The notes beneath the pieces were generated by a model. It saw nothing but the letters and a program-made list of their open reading frames with translations, did not search any database and was not told the origin of the DNA. Shown in pieces: positions 39,586 through 50,501 of a DNA stretch of 64,000 bases. Numbering within the stretch: position 1 is the first letter of the stretch; every line of letters starts with the position of its first letter. The translations under genes and the position numbers were made by a program. The DNA comes from Lethocerus indicus (Eukaryota; Arthropoda; Insecta; Hemiptera; Belostomatidae), in assembly GCA_019843655.1 (NCBI GenBank), contig JACDQD010000003.1, positions 12,216,925 to 12,280,924 on the forward strand, written 5' to 3'.

Positions 39586-42500
39586 ATGGAGGAAATAAAC
39601 AAAGTGGACACACTTCAAGAGCTGATAGCAGCGTTGAGACAGATTTTCGAAAGCGATCATGTCAACATTGAACTGGTTAAAAAGACGATGGCCGCCTACA
39701 AAAGTAATCCCCTTGATTGGAAGAAATACGCCAAATTCGACAAGTACAGGTTTGTGAAAATTATCCATTTCCCATTGTTACATTAGCATCGTTTAAATTG
39801 AATCCGTGTGTGTGTGTGTGTGTGTTTTTGAACACACATGAATCTTTTTCACTTCCTACAGATTTCATCATCACTTTCCGACACTTAATTGTGTGTTTTC
39901 CATTCTCTAAAGAATTTGAATGTTTGTGTTCTATGTTGAATATATCTCCAATGAATATATTCTCTATGAGGAGGTGGTGAGAGTTTGTGTAGTAAATTTT
40001 ACGGAAGCTACAACAATGAAGCGCAGACTAGGAATATGAAAATTGAGCTTTTATAAAATAAATATTTTATATAAATATTTATTTCATTACTTAGAAAGAA
40101 ATTAATCGAAATAGAACTACACCGACAAAATGTTTTAAAAAGGCTGACACAATAACTGAAAAGTCTATTTAGACCTTATAAGGATGCAGTTGAAAAAAGA
40201 CAATCTGAAGGAGGAAGTACTGCAGGTGAGTTGGAATTGACTTAAAGCTGATGTAACGCCTTGGTCCAGTTACAGAAACTCGCCCTCAAGGTCCTACTTA
40301 TTCTAGAAAGTCAACAGCAAGAATCATGGCAGAAACGCTCTTCTACTGTAGAACACCTATTTTTTTCACTAATTGTATTTATTACTGACCCTTGTCGCTA
40401 TCTTTAGCGGGTCCGAACTTTTTTAACGGCTCACTTAAACAAACGGTGAACCTTTTTATTCGACAAAATGTTAGAATTATTGAAATGGTCCACTAATGTC
40501 TTATTTCGTGAAAATTCATTGTATTTTTTAATCCGGACCTGAATCAAAATGAGGACCGCTCTTTCAATAGGGTGAAATTCGTAATTGAGGAAAATTCGGT
40601 CCACCGCCGGTAAGCTGCCTTACTCTATCCGCTCAGCTAGTTTTATTTAACAACAATAATATGTATTTCTTTGAATTTACATCGCATTTTTATATTTTCC
40701 TATACACAATCACCTATTGGCTATTACACGAACGTATTTTACTCTTTTTGGTCCATACGTTTGCACATTTCAGTTACCATGAACCTCTATAGCCGTTGAT
40801 TTCAGAGATATAGAGCTTTATTGAACTGAGGTAAGGTGTAAGGAGTATGTTACCGATAGAAAATCGCCGGATATGGACTCCGGATCAAATCTCCAGTGGT
40901 AGACCAAATGGTACTCAACTGCTAATTTTAACAGTTCATTTTTGCTTTACGAAAACTAGCATATTACAAAAATGTAGTATATTACGTTATCAGGTATTTG
41001 AGTTATATACTGAGATAGATGTGGACGCGAGGTTTAATTTCTTGTTGGAATAATATACAGGAATATTCTTTATGAAAATGCAAGTATAACATTTTCATTC
41101 GTCTTTCACCCATTCGTGAGAGGCCAATACATAATTTTGTTTCCTGTCGAATTGGAATGATCCACTCAATAGTCCGCGGAGTACGAGACGTCGAGACGAG
41201 TAGGGCGTCGTAACCGATCGACGGTTATTGTTTCAGATACACGAGGAACCTTATAGACGAGGGTAACGGAAAATATAACCTGATGCTGCTGTGCTGGGGA
41301 GGCGGGCACGGCTCGGCAATACACGACCACGCGGACGCTCACTGCTTCATGAAAATGATGCAGGGTTCCCTGCAGGAAATCAGGTTCGCCTGGCCCGAGA
41401 ATCAGGACGCATCACTCGAAACAACCGGCCCTATGCAAGAGATTTCCAGGACAATCCTCCCGTGCGACTCCATATGCTACATAAACGGTAAACTATTTAT
41501 CACAGCGGTAGTCGGTTATTAGAAACGATTGGGATATTTTTCACTGCGGAGAATTAGTTCATCACTCACAGGGTTAATAACGTTTTCTATAAAACAAAGA
41601 CGACCTTAGTTTCTCGATAATTCCTGGTTCTATACCTAAAGAAGAAGGTAACAGTTCCTTCTGTTTTTTAGTATAATAACATTGTAATATTTTTATTTTA
41701 TTTTATTAAAATATTTTTTATTATAATCTTTTTTACATTGGTCCACATCTAGTGATGCATGAAGAAGGTGTGTAAATATAAATCCCTCAATTGGAAAAAC
41801 AAAGTCACCCTGGTAAACATTCTAAGTAAACTTCTAGGGTAAGAGTGTTCATGCAGTTAAAATGTACATATCGGGGGGTTAGCTTCAATTACAGAAGAGC
41901 GTCTGAGTTGGGATAACTTGTTGACCGTTAATGATAATCTTCCGTAGATATTCTTTAAAGCGTAGGGTTGGTTCAAGGACGCGGGCGTAGTCACACGTTT
42001 CGGTGTGCAAGAGCGCTTTGCGTAGATTCCGCTTTCGGTTGCTAACGGTCTATTTCTTCTTTGTTTCGCAATAAAAAAAAATGAAATAGCACATAGCGAG
42101 TCGGAGATGAAGGGAGGCGGGGGTTCAAGGCCTTTGGAACTTGGCAAGAATTCAAATGTGGCGTAGTGTGGAGGCTCGCCACGCTACAGACCCCTCGGTC
42201 ACTGGTGATTACAGAGATTACTAGTGATTACAGAGATTACTAGTGATTTCCGAGAGCTAATAAATTGTAGGAATTTAAGCAGAGATAAGCGTCGATCCGT
42301 CTCCGTTTAAACTACTGACTTTTGTCGATATTGCACAAAATAATCAAAGCGTTCCGATTGTGCAGAATTTGAAGGACCGTTTTGAGGTTATTTTTTCTTA
42401 ACTCGGATGTCATTGCTTCTGCCTAATTCTTGTGGTATCGCATCATTCTATAATTAGGGCATGAAAATTCGTTGTCAGCTGAAGAGACGCCCCTCTCTCA

Positions 42501-44511
42501 TAGAAGGTTGGATTCTTATTAATGGAACTTAATTCGATCATAGTATTTCCCTCGATTGTTACTTGGAGAGTTGTCACCGGGACATATCTAAAATCAATTT
42601 TTTTTCGTTTTTCCTTCATTGCAAACCTTTGTGCCCAACCTATTAGGAGAAGAGATTAGGAATATCCTAATAATTAGATTATCAGGTACCTGTGCAAGTT
42701 GTTTGTATTTATAAATAAGAGAAAGAAGAACTTCAGGAACGTTGACTTGAATACACTAACTTACTAACTATACTAAATCTTCGGTTTTATAATTTCCGAA
42801 TCGATAAACTAATTCTGCTCCTTTTGTCTGGCAATGCAATCTGTAGTGGCTGTGCTCGAGCACTGTCAGAGGTAGAGGTTCATGCCCATAATTTGGAACT
42901 GCCTGTAACAATTAGCTTGCAGTGTGCAACCTTCGCAACATTGTGTTTATGAAGGTAATTAACACCGGTAAGAAAGTTGCATCCAGTGATAATGAGATAT
43001 CGGGGGAAAAGCTAAGCCCTGAAAGTTAAGTTGGTTGCACCATAACTCCTTATCTCACCACACTTTCAAACGAAAATCGTATGTGAAAGTCTGTCTTTCA
43101 TATTTATCGGGAAATGCTCCCGAATGTGAGGCCCTTGATCATAGCGTAGGCGATTAATACTCGCGTATCCTTTGCCTCTTAACTCGTGAGGGAGGACAAC
43201 CCTTCCACCCCCCTTCCAATGCCCTGCCAATGGCTGCTACCAATAAATTATCTCACAGATCAATTCTGGACCAAGGAGTCAGTTAGTACTGGGACAGCTT
43301 TTATCATATTTTCTCAATTCTCTGCATTCAGGCACCAATGGAATCATACCTGAAATGTATCCACAAGATCGGTCTTAACTACACCGTGTTGCACGTGCAG
43401 GATTTTTGATACTTTGTTTTTGAGAAACCAGCGTACTTGTATTATTACTCAACCGACCAAATCATTTACATCAGTTGCTTACATCTTTAGGTCATCAATA
43501 TATTTAATGTCGAGGCTTTCTTTGCCTTCCATCAAATTAAAACCAGCCTTGGATTCCTTTGATATCACATTGAGTCGACTTAAGCTCAGGTAAATTCAAA
43601 TGTATTCAAAGTACCAATAACATTTTCATTTTAACCTTGATCAGTTTAGATCATAACTATGGTCACCACATCATTGTTGTCGTTCTCCACCCATCCCATA
43701 GCCCTTCCCAGGAGAATTAACCGGATCTACTCTATAGAGTACATCAAGCAGATACAAACTTGACATAATCCTACATTTTTAGGATGTAAGGCCTCCTCAA
43801 TGGAGGCCATAATTAGGACACTTCCAATTCATGCTTTCTTAATATAAATAGTAAGAAACACAGGCCTACTATTTATTTATCAAAATGCGTTAAACAAATG
43901 TATTTACCTGTAGAATAATACACAGAAAGTTATCAGGACTAAAAGTAAATAACTGTGTGTATGCCTTTGAACTTTCTTTCAATTACATATTTGATTTGAT
44001 TAAAGAAGATAGAACTCCAGCATACTCATTAGCTTAAGTTCAAATTTAGTGTAAATTAAATAAAAAAAACTAATAAAGTATAATCCTGGGATTCATTTTC
44101 CAGACAGCCTTGGTCTACACAGGGTTGAGAATCTGAGTTATGGTGAACCTGCTGTTAGCCTTCATCTCTATTGTCCTCCCTTTGAAGAGTGTGGTGTTTT
44201 CAACCAGCAGACAGGACAGAGGTCTACCTGCAAGGTTACCTTTTGGTCCAAGTATGGCAACAAGCCAGACAGAGTAAGTGCCCAATGTATTTATAACACT
44301 TTATGGGGTTCACATATGTTTGGTTTTATTTAGTTTATTACTAGTTCCATAGAGCCCTTTAGGTGGTACATTTTAAAAAGTTCCTTTTTGTTTCTCCAAT
44401 TTTAAAGTTCAAATTCATCAGAAGAGTATGTTTTACTAGCAAAATTAAGTTTATATATTTATTTATTTTTTACAGAAAATACAAGATAGCAGGCCACCTG
44501 AAGACAACTAA
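39586..44511 (+). CDS. CDO1: Cysteine dioxygenase type 1 (CDO1), 4 coding exons
   Basis: Exons are 39586-39749, 41237-41487, 44104-44273 and 44476-44511; phases 2, 1, 0 join perfectly and every junction is GT-AG. The product is 206 residues (human 200). The enzyme adds O2 to L-cysteine to give cysteine sulfinate, committing cysteine to taurine or pyruvate; it is a cytosolic non-heme Fe(II) cupin. The first exon gives [18 protein letters not shown] sequence. Exon 2 carries the cupin motif [14 protein letters not shown], with the two iron-binding His (HDH) and the Cys that forms the Cys-Tyr cofactor. Exon 3 begins [10 protein letters not shown], holding the third iron His, and has SLHLYCPPF with the partner Tyr. 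All catalytic residues are intact. Exons 1-2 are CpG-rich while exon 3 has no CpG at all. It converges with AP-3 sigma; intron 1 carries a (GT)n run and intron 2 a dispersed repeat. Confidence 0.96.
40590..40645 (-). repeat. tRNA-like / SINE-head fragment in CDO1 intron 1
   Basis: On the minus strand, CTAGCTGAGCGGATAGAGTA (40640 down to 40621) is a near-perfect tRNA D-arm with RNA polymerase III box A. About 30 bases on, GGACCGAATTTTCC is a degraded box B. The sequence between does not form a proper anticodon stem, so it is not a working tRNA; a decayed tRNA-derived SINE head is the best reading. Confidence 0.5.
41761..42038 (+). repeat. Dispersed repeat, copy B, in CDO1 intron 2
   Basis: Same-strand partner of 26158-26378, with a near-identical core (about 41877-41996). 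It is longer: an extra segment follows CAATTGGAAAAA, and a roughly 30-base segment lies between GTAGTCACA and ATTCCGCTTTC. This makes copy B the fuller representative. The minus-strand open frame across it is shared with copy A but gives no known protein. Confidence 0.85.
42205..42248 (+). repeat. Short tandem repeat, 19-base unit
   Basis: GTGATTACAGAGATTACTA occurs twice in exact tandem (42205-42223, 42224-42242), followed by a partial third copy. It lies within CDO1 intron 2. Confidence 0.9.
43790..43808. repeat. Perfect 7-bp hairpin in CDO1 intron 2
   Basis: GGCCTCC, loop TCAAT, GGAGGCC. About 300 bases upstream of the exon 3 acceptor. Confidence 0.8.
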
Positions 44512-44603
44512 ATATAAAATTTTATGTGTATGAATGTATATGTATGGTATGTGTGATTATATAATATAACTGCAATTTTATAGTCTGTAATTAAAAAGTA
44601 CAT

Positions 44604-44609
44604 AATAAA
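44604..44609 (+). terminator. Candidate poly(A) signal of CDO1
   Basis: AATAAA 93 bases after the CDO1 stop codon; the first one downstream and well placed for a short 3'UTR. Confidence 0.6.
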
Positions 44610-44955
44610 ATAAATTTAAACCAGAATGGGGATGTTAGTATCTACACCCACATCCAAAAAAAGGTTTTCAGGAGTGAATTGTTATCACAATTTATTTTTT
44701 TATATCTTCAATATACAAATTAAATATCCTTATCCAAAATTATACTAAAAAAAGGAATGAATACAAGAAAATGATAAATATAACTCATTCATCTATTATT
44801 TACAAAACTGATTTAACAGCATTCACAATAACTTACTTAGTTAGTTACTGTTATATCACAATTTTTTTTTTAAATTCATCATGGCCATTTGTATTCAATG
44901 CCTACATTTTACAGCCACTGTTAACTCCTTCCTCCCTTCATATATACAAGGATGC

Positions 44956-44958
<3 letters not shown>

Positions 44959-45022
<64 letters not shown>
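44959..45022. repeat. (TA)n microsatellite, about 32 units
   Basis: The longest uninterrupted TA array in the window, between convergent gene ends. Confidence 0.97.
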
Positions 45023-45025
<3 letters not shown>

Positions 45026-45707
45026 AATAGATCCTGGCTAACACCAAAATAGAATATATTAAAAATATAAGAATAAATCAGGAATTAATCTTCTGAAAGA
45101 ACACAATTAGTTCACAATATCAAAACAACAGTTGTGTAAATAATAGGTGTGGAAAATGACATATTTTTTAACATAATTAAAAGTGTGTTTATATATGGAT
45201 AGATAGATAGATATAGATATATTTATATAATATTTCAACATAATTAAAAGTAAGGCAGATAAGAAAGTAGCTATGATAAAATGCACTATGCTTTATAAAT
45301 ACTTTATGAAGCCAAATATGTCTTGTTCTATGTTAATTCGAAATGAAACCATATATCATTATTTTTAAAAAATATATACTATATACAGCAATAATTATTA
45401 TAATAACAACAAATCACGACCATTTAAATTGTATGCTTTAGAGTTTAATTAATGAGTAAAACAGCTACATTATTTAAAAAATGCTGTTATCAGCTTCCGG
45501 TAAGAGTAGTTTGGTGTTTTATATTATACTTTTACATTGGTATGAAATGATCTGTTCAATATTTAATTGTACATCTTTTATACCCAAAAGAAGAGCAATA
45601 GTACAATGAAAATATCTTTTTTCAATTCGGTTACACTAACAATATAAGGACATTAGGGAATCCCATTTCTGTCCATAGTGACAAGAAGGAATGCTGTACA
45701 CAGGTGT

Positions 45708-45708
45708 T

Positions 45709-45743
<35 letters not shown>
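45708..45743. repeat. (TAC)n trinucleotide repeat
   Basis: About a dozen TAC/ACT units, ending in ATTACAAT. Confidence 0.93.
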
Positions 45744-46911
45744 TTACAATTTTTACACGTTTAAGACTAACACATCATGAATATTAGGTCTTGCATTAGA
45801 ACTTCAGTGGCAGCATTGACTATTATTACAGACAATTGTGAAAGATAAAGAGTTCAGAAAAAAGGATCTTCCTGGTGTCTGTAAGAAAAATATACTTGAG
45901 ATAATTCAGATGTGCTGTTTCATATTGATTGCAACTTCCTTTTATAATAAAATATGGATTTGTATGTTTTGTAACAGAACATTTCTTCTCAAGTTGTGTT
46001 TGTAAGGACTCACATTTCCAATCAAGAAGTATAATAATTCAATTTAATTTTTCTGTATAGTGTGCCATATATTAGTTTAAATGTATACATCTCTTACTAA
46101 GAAAGTAATTGCTTATTTAAAACACATTAAAACTGTTTTACACATATTTTAAAATAATTATGTATCAGTATAAATAGTACTGTTTCAATTCCATTTTTTC
46201 TTACTGCTTTTCATAGCCCTTTTAAGACTTCTAATGATGTGCAAATAAATATTTCACTTAAGAAAAATTCAGACCATCATGTTAAATTTAGTATTTTAAC
46301 CAATAATATTAGAAACTGTTCAAATTAAATTTAGACAATACCAGGAGAATTAATTCATTTGTAGTATAAAAAAGGTTCTAAATAGCCAGTACATATGACT
46401 AAATAAAGCAAGTTAACAACATATTCAATATTAGTTTGGGGAGTTAATGAATATGAACTATGTACAAAAAGGTATTCTAGTTATACCCCTAACAATCCCT
46501 AACATTAGCAGTACCCATAAACAACTAATGACAAAACTGCATTAATGTGGCAAGAGGCCAGAATCAAGCAGGAAGAATAGATATTCTAATCCCTTTTTAT
46601 ACTTGTTCATACTGATTTATTTCGAGGCCTTTAAAAATACTTTTACTCATATATAAAATCATGAGCCGTGTTAACGGGAAGCATACACTACGACACAATA
46701 AAATCATTTCTTCGAACTATTCACACCCAAGCGAAAGTACACCCCATTAAACCACAATGTAACAGGTGTTTTTTGTATTGAGCAGAACTCAGAGTTGATG
46801 CAATAATTGCATTAACTTTTGGCAGTTCTAAGAATAACTTTTGGTGGCAGGAGGATGCAGTTGTTGTCAGGCGAGAATATACGATGCTTCAGCTGAGAGA
46901 GGCGCACGCCG

Positions 46912-47118
46912 TCAGAACTTGAGGTCCTTTATAGCTTGAGGCAGGTCAGGTAGCTTCATCTCTTTTAGCTGTTGAGGCAGATTTATATTCTTAACTGCAG
47001 ATACAGCTCTTGCTGCAGCCAAACCACTCTGAAATATAGCAACAATTAAAAAATTACCTGTACATATATTATACATCTTTATTTGGATATGCACAATTAA
47101 CCACCACTCCCTCTAATT

Positions 47119-47183
<65 letters not shown>

Positions 47184-48505
47184 TTTACACTCACACACAT
47201 GACAGTACTTACCTCTTGTTTTTCTAATTTGTTCTGTTCTTCTATCCTGGATAAAATTTCTGTCATATTTGTTTCTAAAACCATACCTCCCATCACAAGT
47301 TCATTCAGAATATAATGAACCTGGAAAACAATTTGATTACTTCTTAATGAATACTTGTTAATATATTTATTAATAATAAATAAATGATCAATGCACAATG
47401 CATTGGCAATGAACATTTGTGGAATACAAATAAAGTTTAAACCAAGATATATATAAATAAAATATCAACTTGCAATTCATATATTGAATAAACGTAATAA
47501 TACCTTCTAGTTTCCAAATGGTTTATAAATGAGCCATATTTAGAAATATTCACCTTATCTACATGGAAAATCAGGTCCAGTTCACAAACATTCTCAAAAC
47601 ATTTGTCCAGTGTTTCAACGAACACTTGGATTAGATCCAAAATTCCTAGCTCCGATTCAGAAGAATCAACACAGAACACAAAATAGAGGGTAGCATAATG
47701 TCTGTAGATCAATTTGTAGTCTGAACCCCCTATAAGGCTATAAAAGTTCATGCAAATAACAGAAATAAAATAGTATTTTTATACAAGTTACATAACAGTA
47801 GATAGTAAGATGTGCATTATAAACAATGAGAATTAATCTTCAACTCAAAATACTAAATATACAAAGTACTGAAGAGCCATTTTTAATAAACTTAATTGTG
47901 ATAATTGCCTTATCACGATAAAGGAAATACAATTAGTTGAAAATGCAGGCTAATTGATAACTACAGCCATAGTCAAAGAAAGCAAGAGAGAAATATATGT
48001 ACAACCAATGTCAACCAATTATATAATGATAGTGTAATCAATATATTTGTTTGTAACTTGCATGTTTCAAGAATACCAATAATTCTGTTCACTGGAACAC
48101 AAATAAATTAGGCATTTATTATTAGTAATCTTGAAATGAAATCATTAATTACCTGCCTCCTTCAAGAAAATTGCATACATTATCATCCCTTTTAGACACT
48201 AATTGGAATGTTTCTTTAATTATCTGTTGTTGCATGTCTTCCGTCTAAAAATTATATTATATTAATAAACGTTTGTTTCAAACTGTTTACTATGAACCCT
48301 GATAAATGTTTAATGTAATAAATAATTATCTTGATTAACCGATACTGTAACTTTTATGCAAATATAGCAGCCAGTATTTACGATAATATTCATTTGACCT
48401 ACAAATTTAAAAGAAAATAATGTAACCAGAACTTACGAAATAATGATAGAATTTTGTTAACCTGGGTTTACCATGGTTGTTAAAAACTAATATTGCTTTA
48501 ATCAT
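46912..48505 (-). CDS. AP3S: AP-3 adaptor complex sigma subunit
   Basis: Five coding exons on the minus strand: 48437-48505, 48153-48244, 47554-47737, 47213-47320 and 46912-47028, all GT-AG, joining in one frame to 189 residues (human AP3S1 193). The protein is the small sigma chain of the AP-3 coat, which sorts cargo to lysosomes and lysosome-related organelles; the fly orthologue is the eye-colour gene orange. It begins MIKAILVFNNHGKPRLTKFY and has the clathrin-adaptor small-chain core with GGSDYKLIYRHYATLYFVF, DSSESELGILDLIQVFVETL and CELDLIFH. The family signature ELVMGGMVLETNMTEI follows, then AVSAVKNINLP; the last about 20 residues (QQLKEMKLPDLPQ...) diverge from vertebrates. ATG is the first codon and fits the family start exactly. 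The CpG-richer stretch at 48.4-48.7 kb is the likely promoter. Intron 4 is only 184 bp and is one-third (TA)n. Confidence 0.96.
47123..47180. repeat. (TA)n array inside AP-3 sigma intron 4
   Basis: About 29 TA units fill a third of a 184-bp intron, ending about 32 bases from the exon 4 splice donor boundary. Confidence 0.97.
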
Positions 48506-49003
48506 ATTAACGATGATTGAATGCGTAAAACAATTAAACAGACAAAATCATAATACACTTCAGAAACTAACGAAAAACATCAAACTTCAACACGCACCAT
48601 ATAACCGCAAACGTGAACTACAAGTGTACCAAAACAAACTATATCACACTAAATTGTCCTCAGCGTATCGTTATTTGAAGTGCTTAATAGAAAACAATTT
48701 CAAGGGAAGAGTCTCAAACAGAAAAACACAAAAATAGGTACGCAAAGATGCCTTAAAGGGGTTATTTTAATAAATTCCTAAAATACAAACATCTATTCAT
48801 GTATATAAATAATAAAGGAACATAATAAATTATTAGTAATGAAATCATTTAATTTTTCTTGTCTCCATTGAATGTTTGTAAACCCAAATATAAAAATGTA
48901 TTTTCATATTTGTTTTTTCCTTTTTTTTAATTTAATTTTATTATATAAGGATATAATCCAGCTGTTACTGTAGCCCAGCTGTTATGAATAAAAGACGAAG
49001 TCC

Positions 49004-49078
<75 letters not shown>

Positions 49079-50501
49079 AATAAAATTATCTGCTACTACC
49101 TTAAAGAACGGATTTCTTTAAACGAGCGATTTCTTTGTATGGCTCTTTTCTTATAACCACTACTCTGAAAACCATGCCAATGGTTACTGCATAAATGAGT
49201 AATTTGACTCCCATGGTCTACTTTGGGCTACTCAAAGTAGCTCTAACTGCAGGACTTGTTCCAGCAGTCAAAAATTTCAAATCAAAATGCTGATTTAAAT
49301 CAAACTTCCATGGGGTAATAATCCCATTGATGAAAGTGCCCATTTGAGTGGGTGTCTTATAACATTCCACTGTATAGGTGAATAATCAACCAACATACTC
49401 CTAAAGATTCTCTCTGATTACATTTTACTAACAGAGACTTGCACCTACATCTTGCCAATACAGATAAAATCTACTGTTTAAAAAATGAAATCTATTCAGC
49501 AAAATATTCTTACAGAGAGTAATGTATAAAACACTATGAACCATTCAATACTTCAGAATTCTTATTTCATTAGTTCTTTCCAATAAATGGTATATTTCCT
49601 GAAAATACATGTGTAACTTAAGAATATGAATAACTAATAATACATAAAGCTGACTTCAAAACATTTCAATCTTGATATTATGCAAATTCTTCCCAAAAGA
49701 AACAATTGTCTAAATGGTTTACTAATTGGATTGACAGTGTTAAAAAAAGTACAATGATCAATTTAGAATGAAACTTATGTAATATGACAAATCTAACACC
49801 ATAACAGATAATTTTAGGCATACAATATTATGTAGACGTAAAAAACAATGAAGAAAACCAAATGATGTGTATTAATTGTTAATTATAATTACATAATATA
49901 ATCTACATAATTCCAGTCCCATATTATGAATAACATTGATATCATTACATAACCACAAGATTATTAAACTATATTAAATCCTTAATAAAACTACAAATGT
50001 ATTAGGTTACAAAATAAGTCACCTGTCTCTATACATAACATAATTTGTTTCAAATTGGCTACAGACTTATATGAAAGAAAAAAATTGAATTTATTTTAAC
50101 AAACACACGCATACACACAACATTCATCGTCATAAAACTTCTAGAAACAAGATGACAAAAATAATACATGATTAAATTTAGAATGAATGGAATGGTAAAT
50201 GAATACAGTGGTGAAAGAGGATTAAAATAAAAAATGGATGTGAACAGATCATTACATAGGTATTAATTGTCCAAGGTGTTTCTTCTTTCTTTGTTTTCTT
50301 ATATTATTTTGAATAATAAAAACAAAGATTACATTGATCATCAATCATTTGTGTCATTAAATGTGTTGTGATCATGGAAGAGATGTTTACCTATAAAAAT
50401 AAGATACTGAACAAGCAGATTATATAATTGATGTGGATTAAAGTAACAAATCAAAGTTTAAATATTTGATGAAGAGGAGGTGAAGAGAACCCCAAGTGTA
50501 A
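48506..50501. other. Region between antizyme 3' end and AP-3 sigma 5' end
   Basis: Positions 48.5-48.75 kb are relatively CpG-rich and should hold the AP-3 sigma promoter and 5'UTR. Beyond is CpG-poor sequence with a (GT)n(TA)n array, and presumably the antizyme 3'UTR next to 50502. I see no exon. A plus-strand 86-codon frame (48477-48737) overlaps the AP-3 sigma start and is likely spurious. Confidence 0.5.
49004..49075. repeat. Compound (GT)n-(TA)n microsatellite
   Basis: About 8 GT units running directly into about 28 TA units. Confidence 0.97.

Larger units (their letters stand above)
44620..46911. other. Convergent 3' intergenic region (CDO1 / AP-3 sigma)
   Basis: CpG-poor AT-rich sequence between the ends of two convergent genes, presumably including the AP-3 sigma 3'UTR. 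It contains a (TA)n array (44959-45022), a GATA-like run (about 45194-45222) and a (TAC)n array (45708-45743). I see no coding exon. Confidence 0.6.

Noticed and set aside
44771..45052. 93-codon plus-strand frame
   Set aside because: Its second half is (TA)n read as Ile-Tyr repeats; likewise 47120-47416 and 17360-17608 include TA-array translation beyond the true exons.
48477..48737. 86-codon plus-strand frame over the AP-3 sigma start
   Set aside because: Antisense to the first AP-3 sigma exon and its promoter; Lys/Asn/Tyr-rich with no known family.
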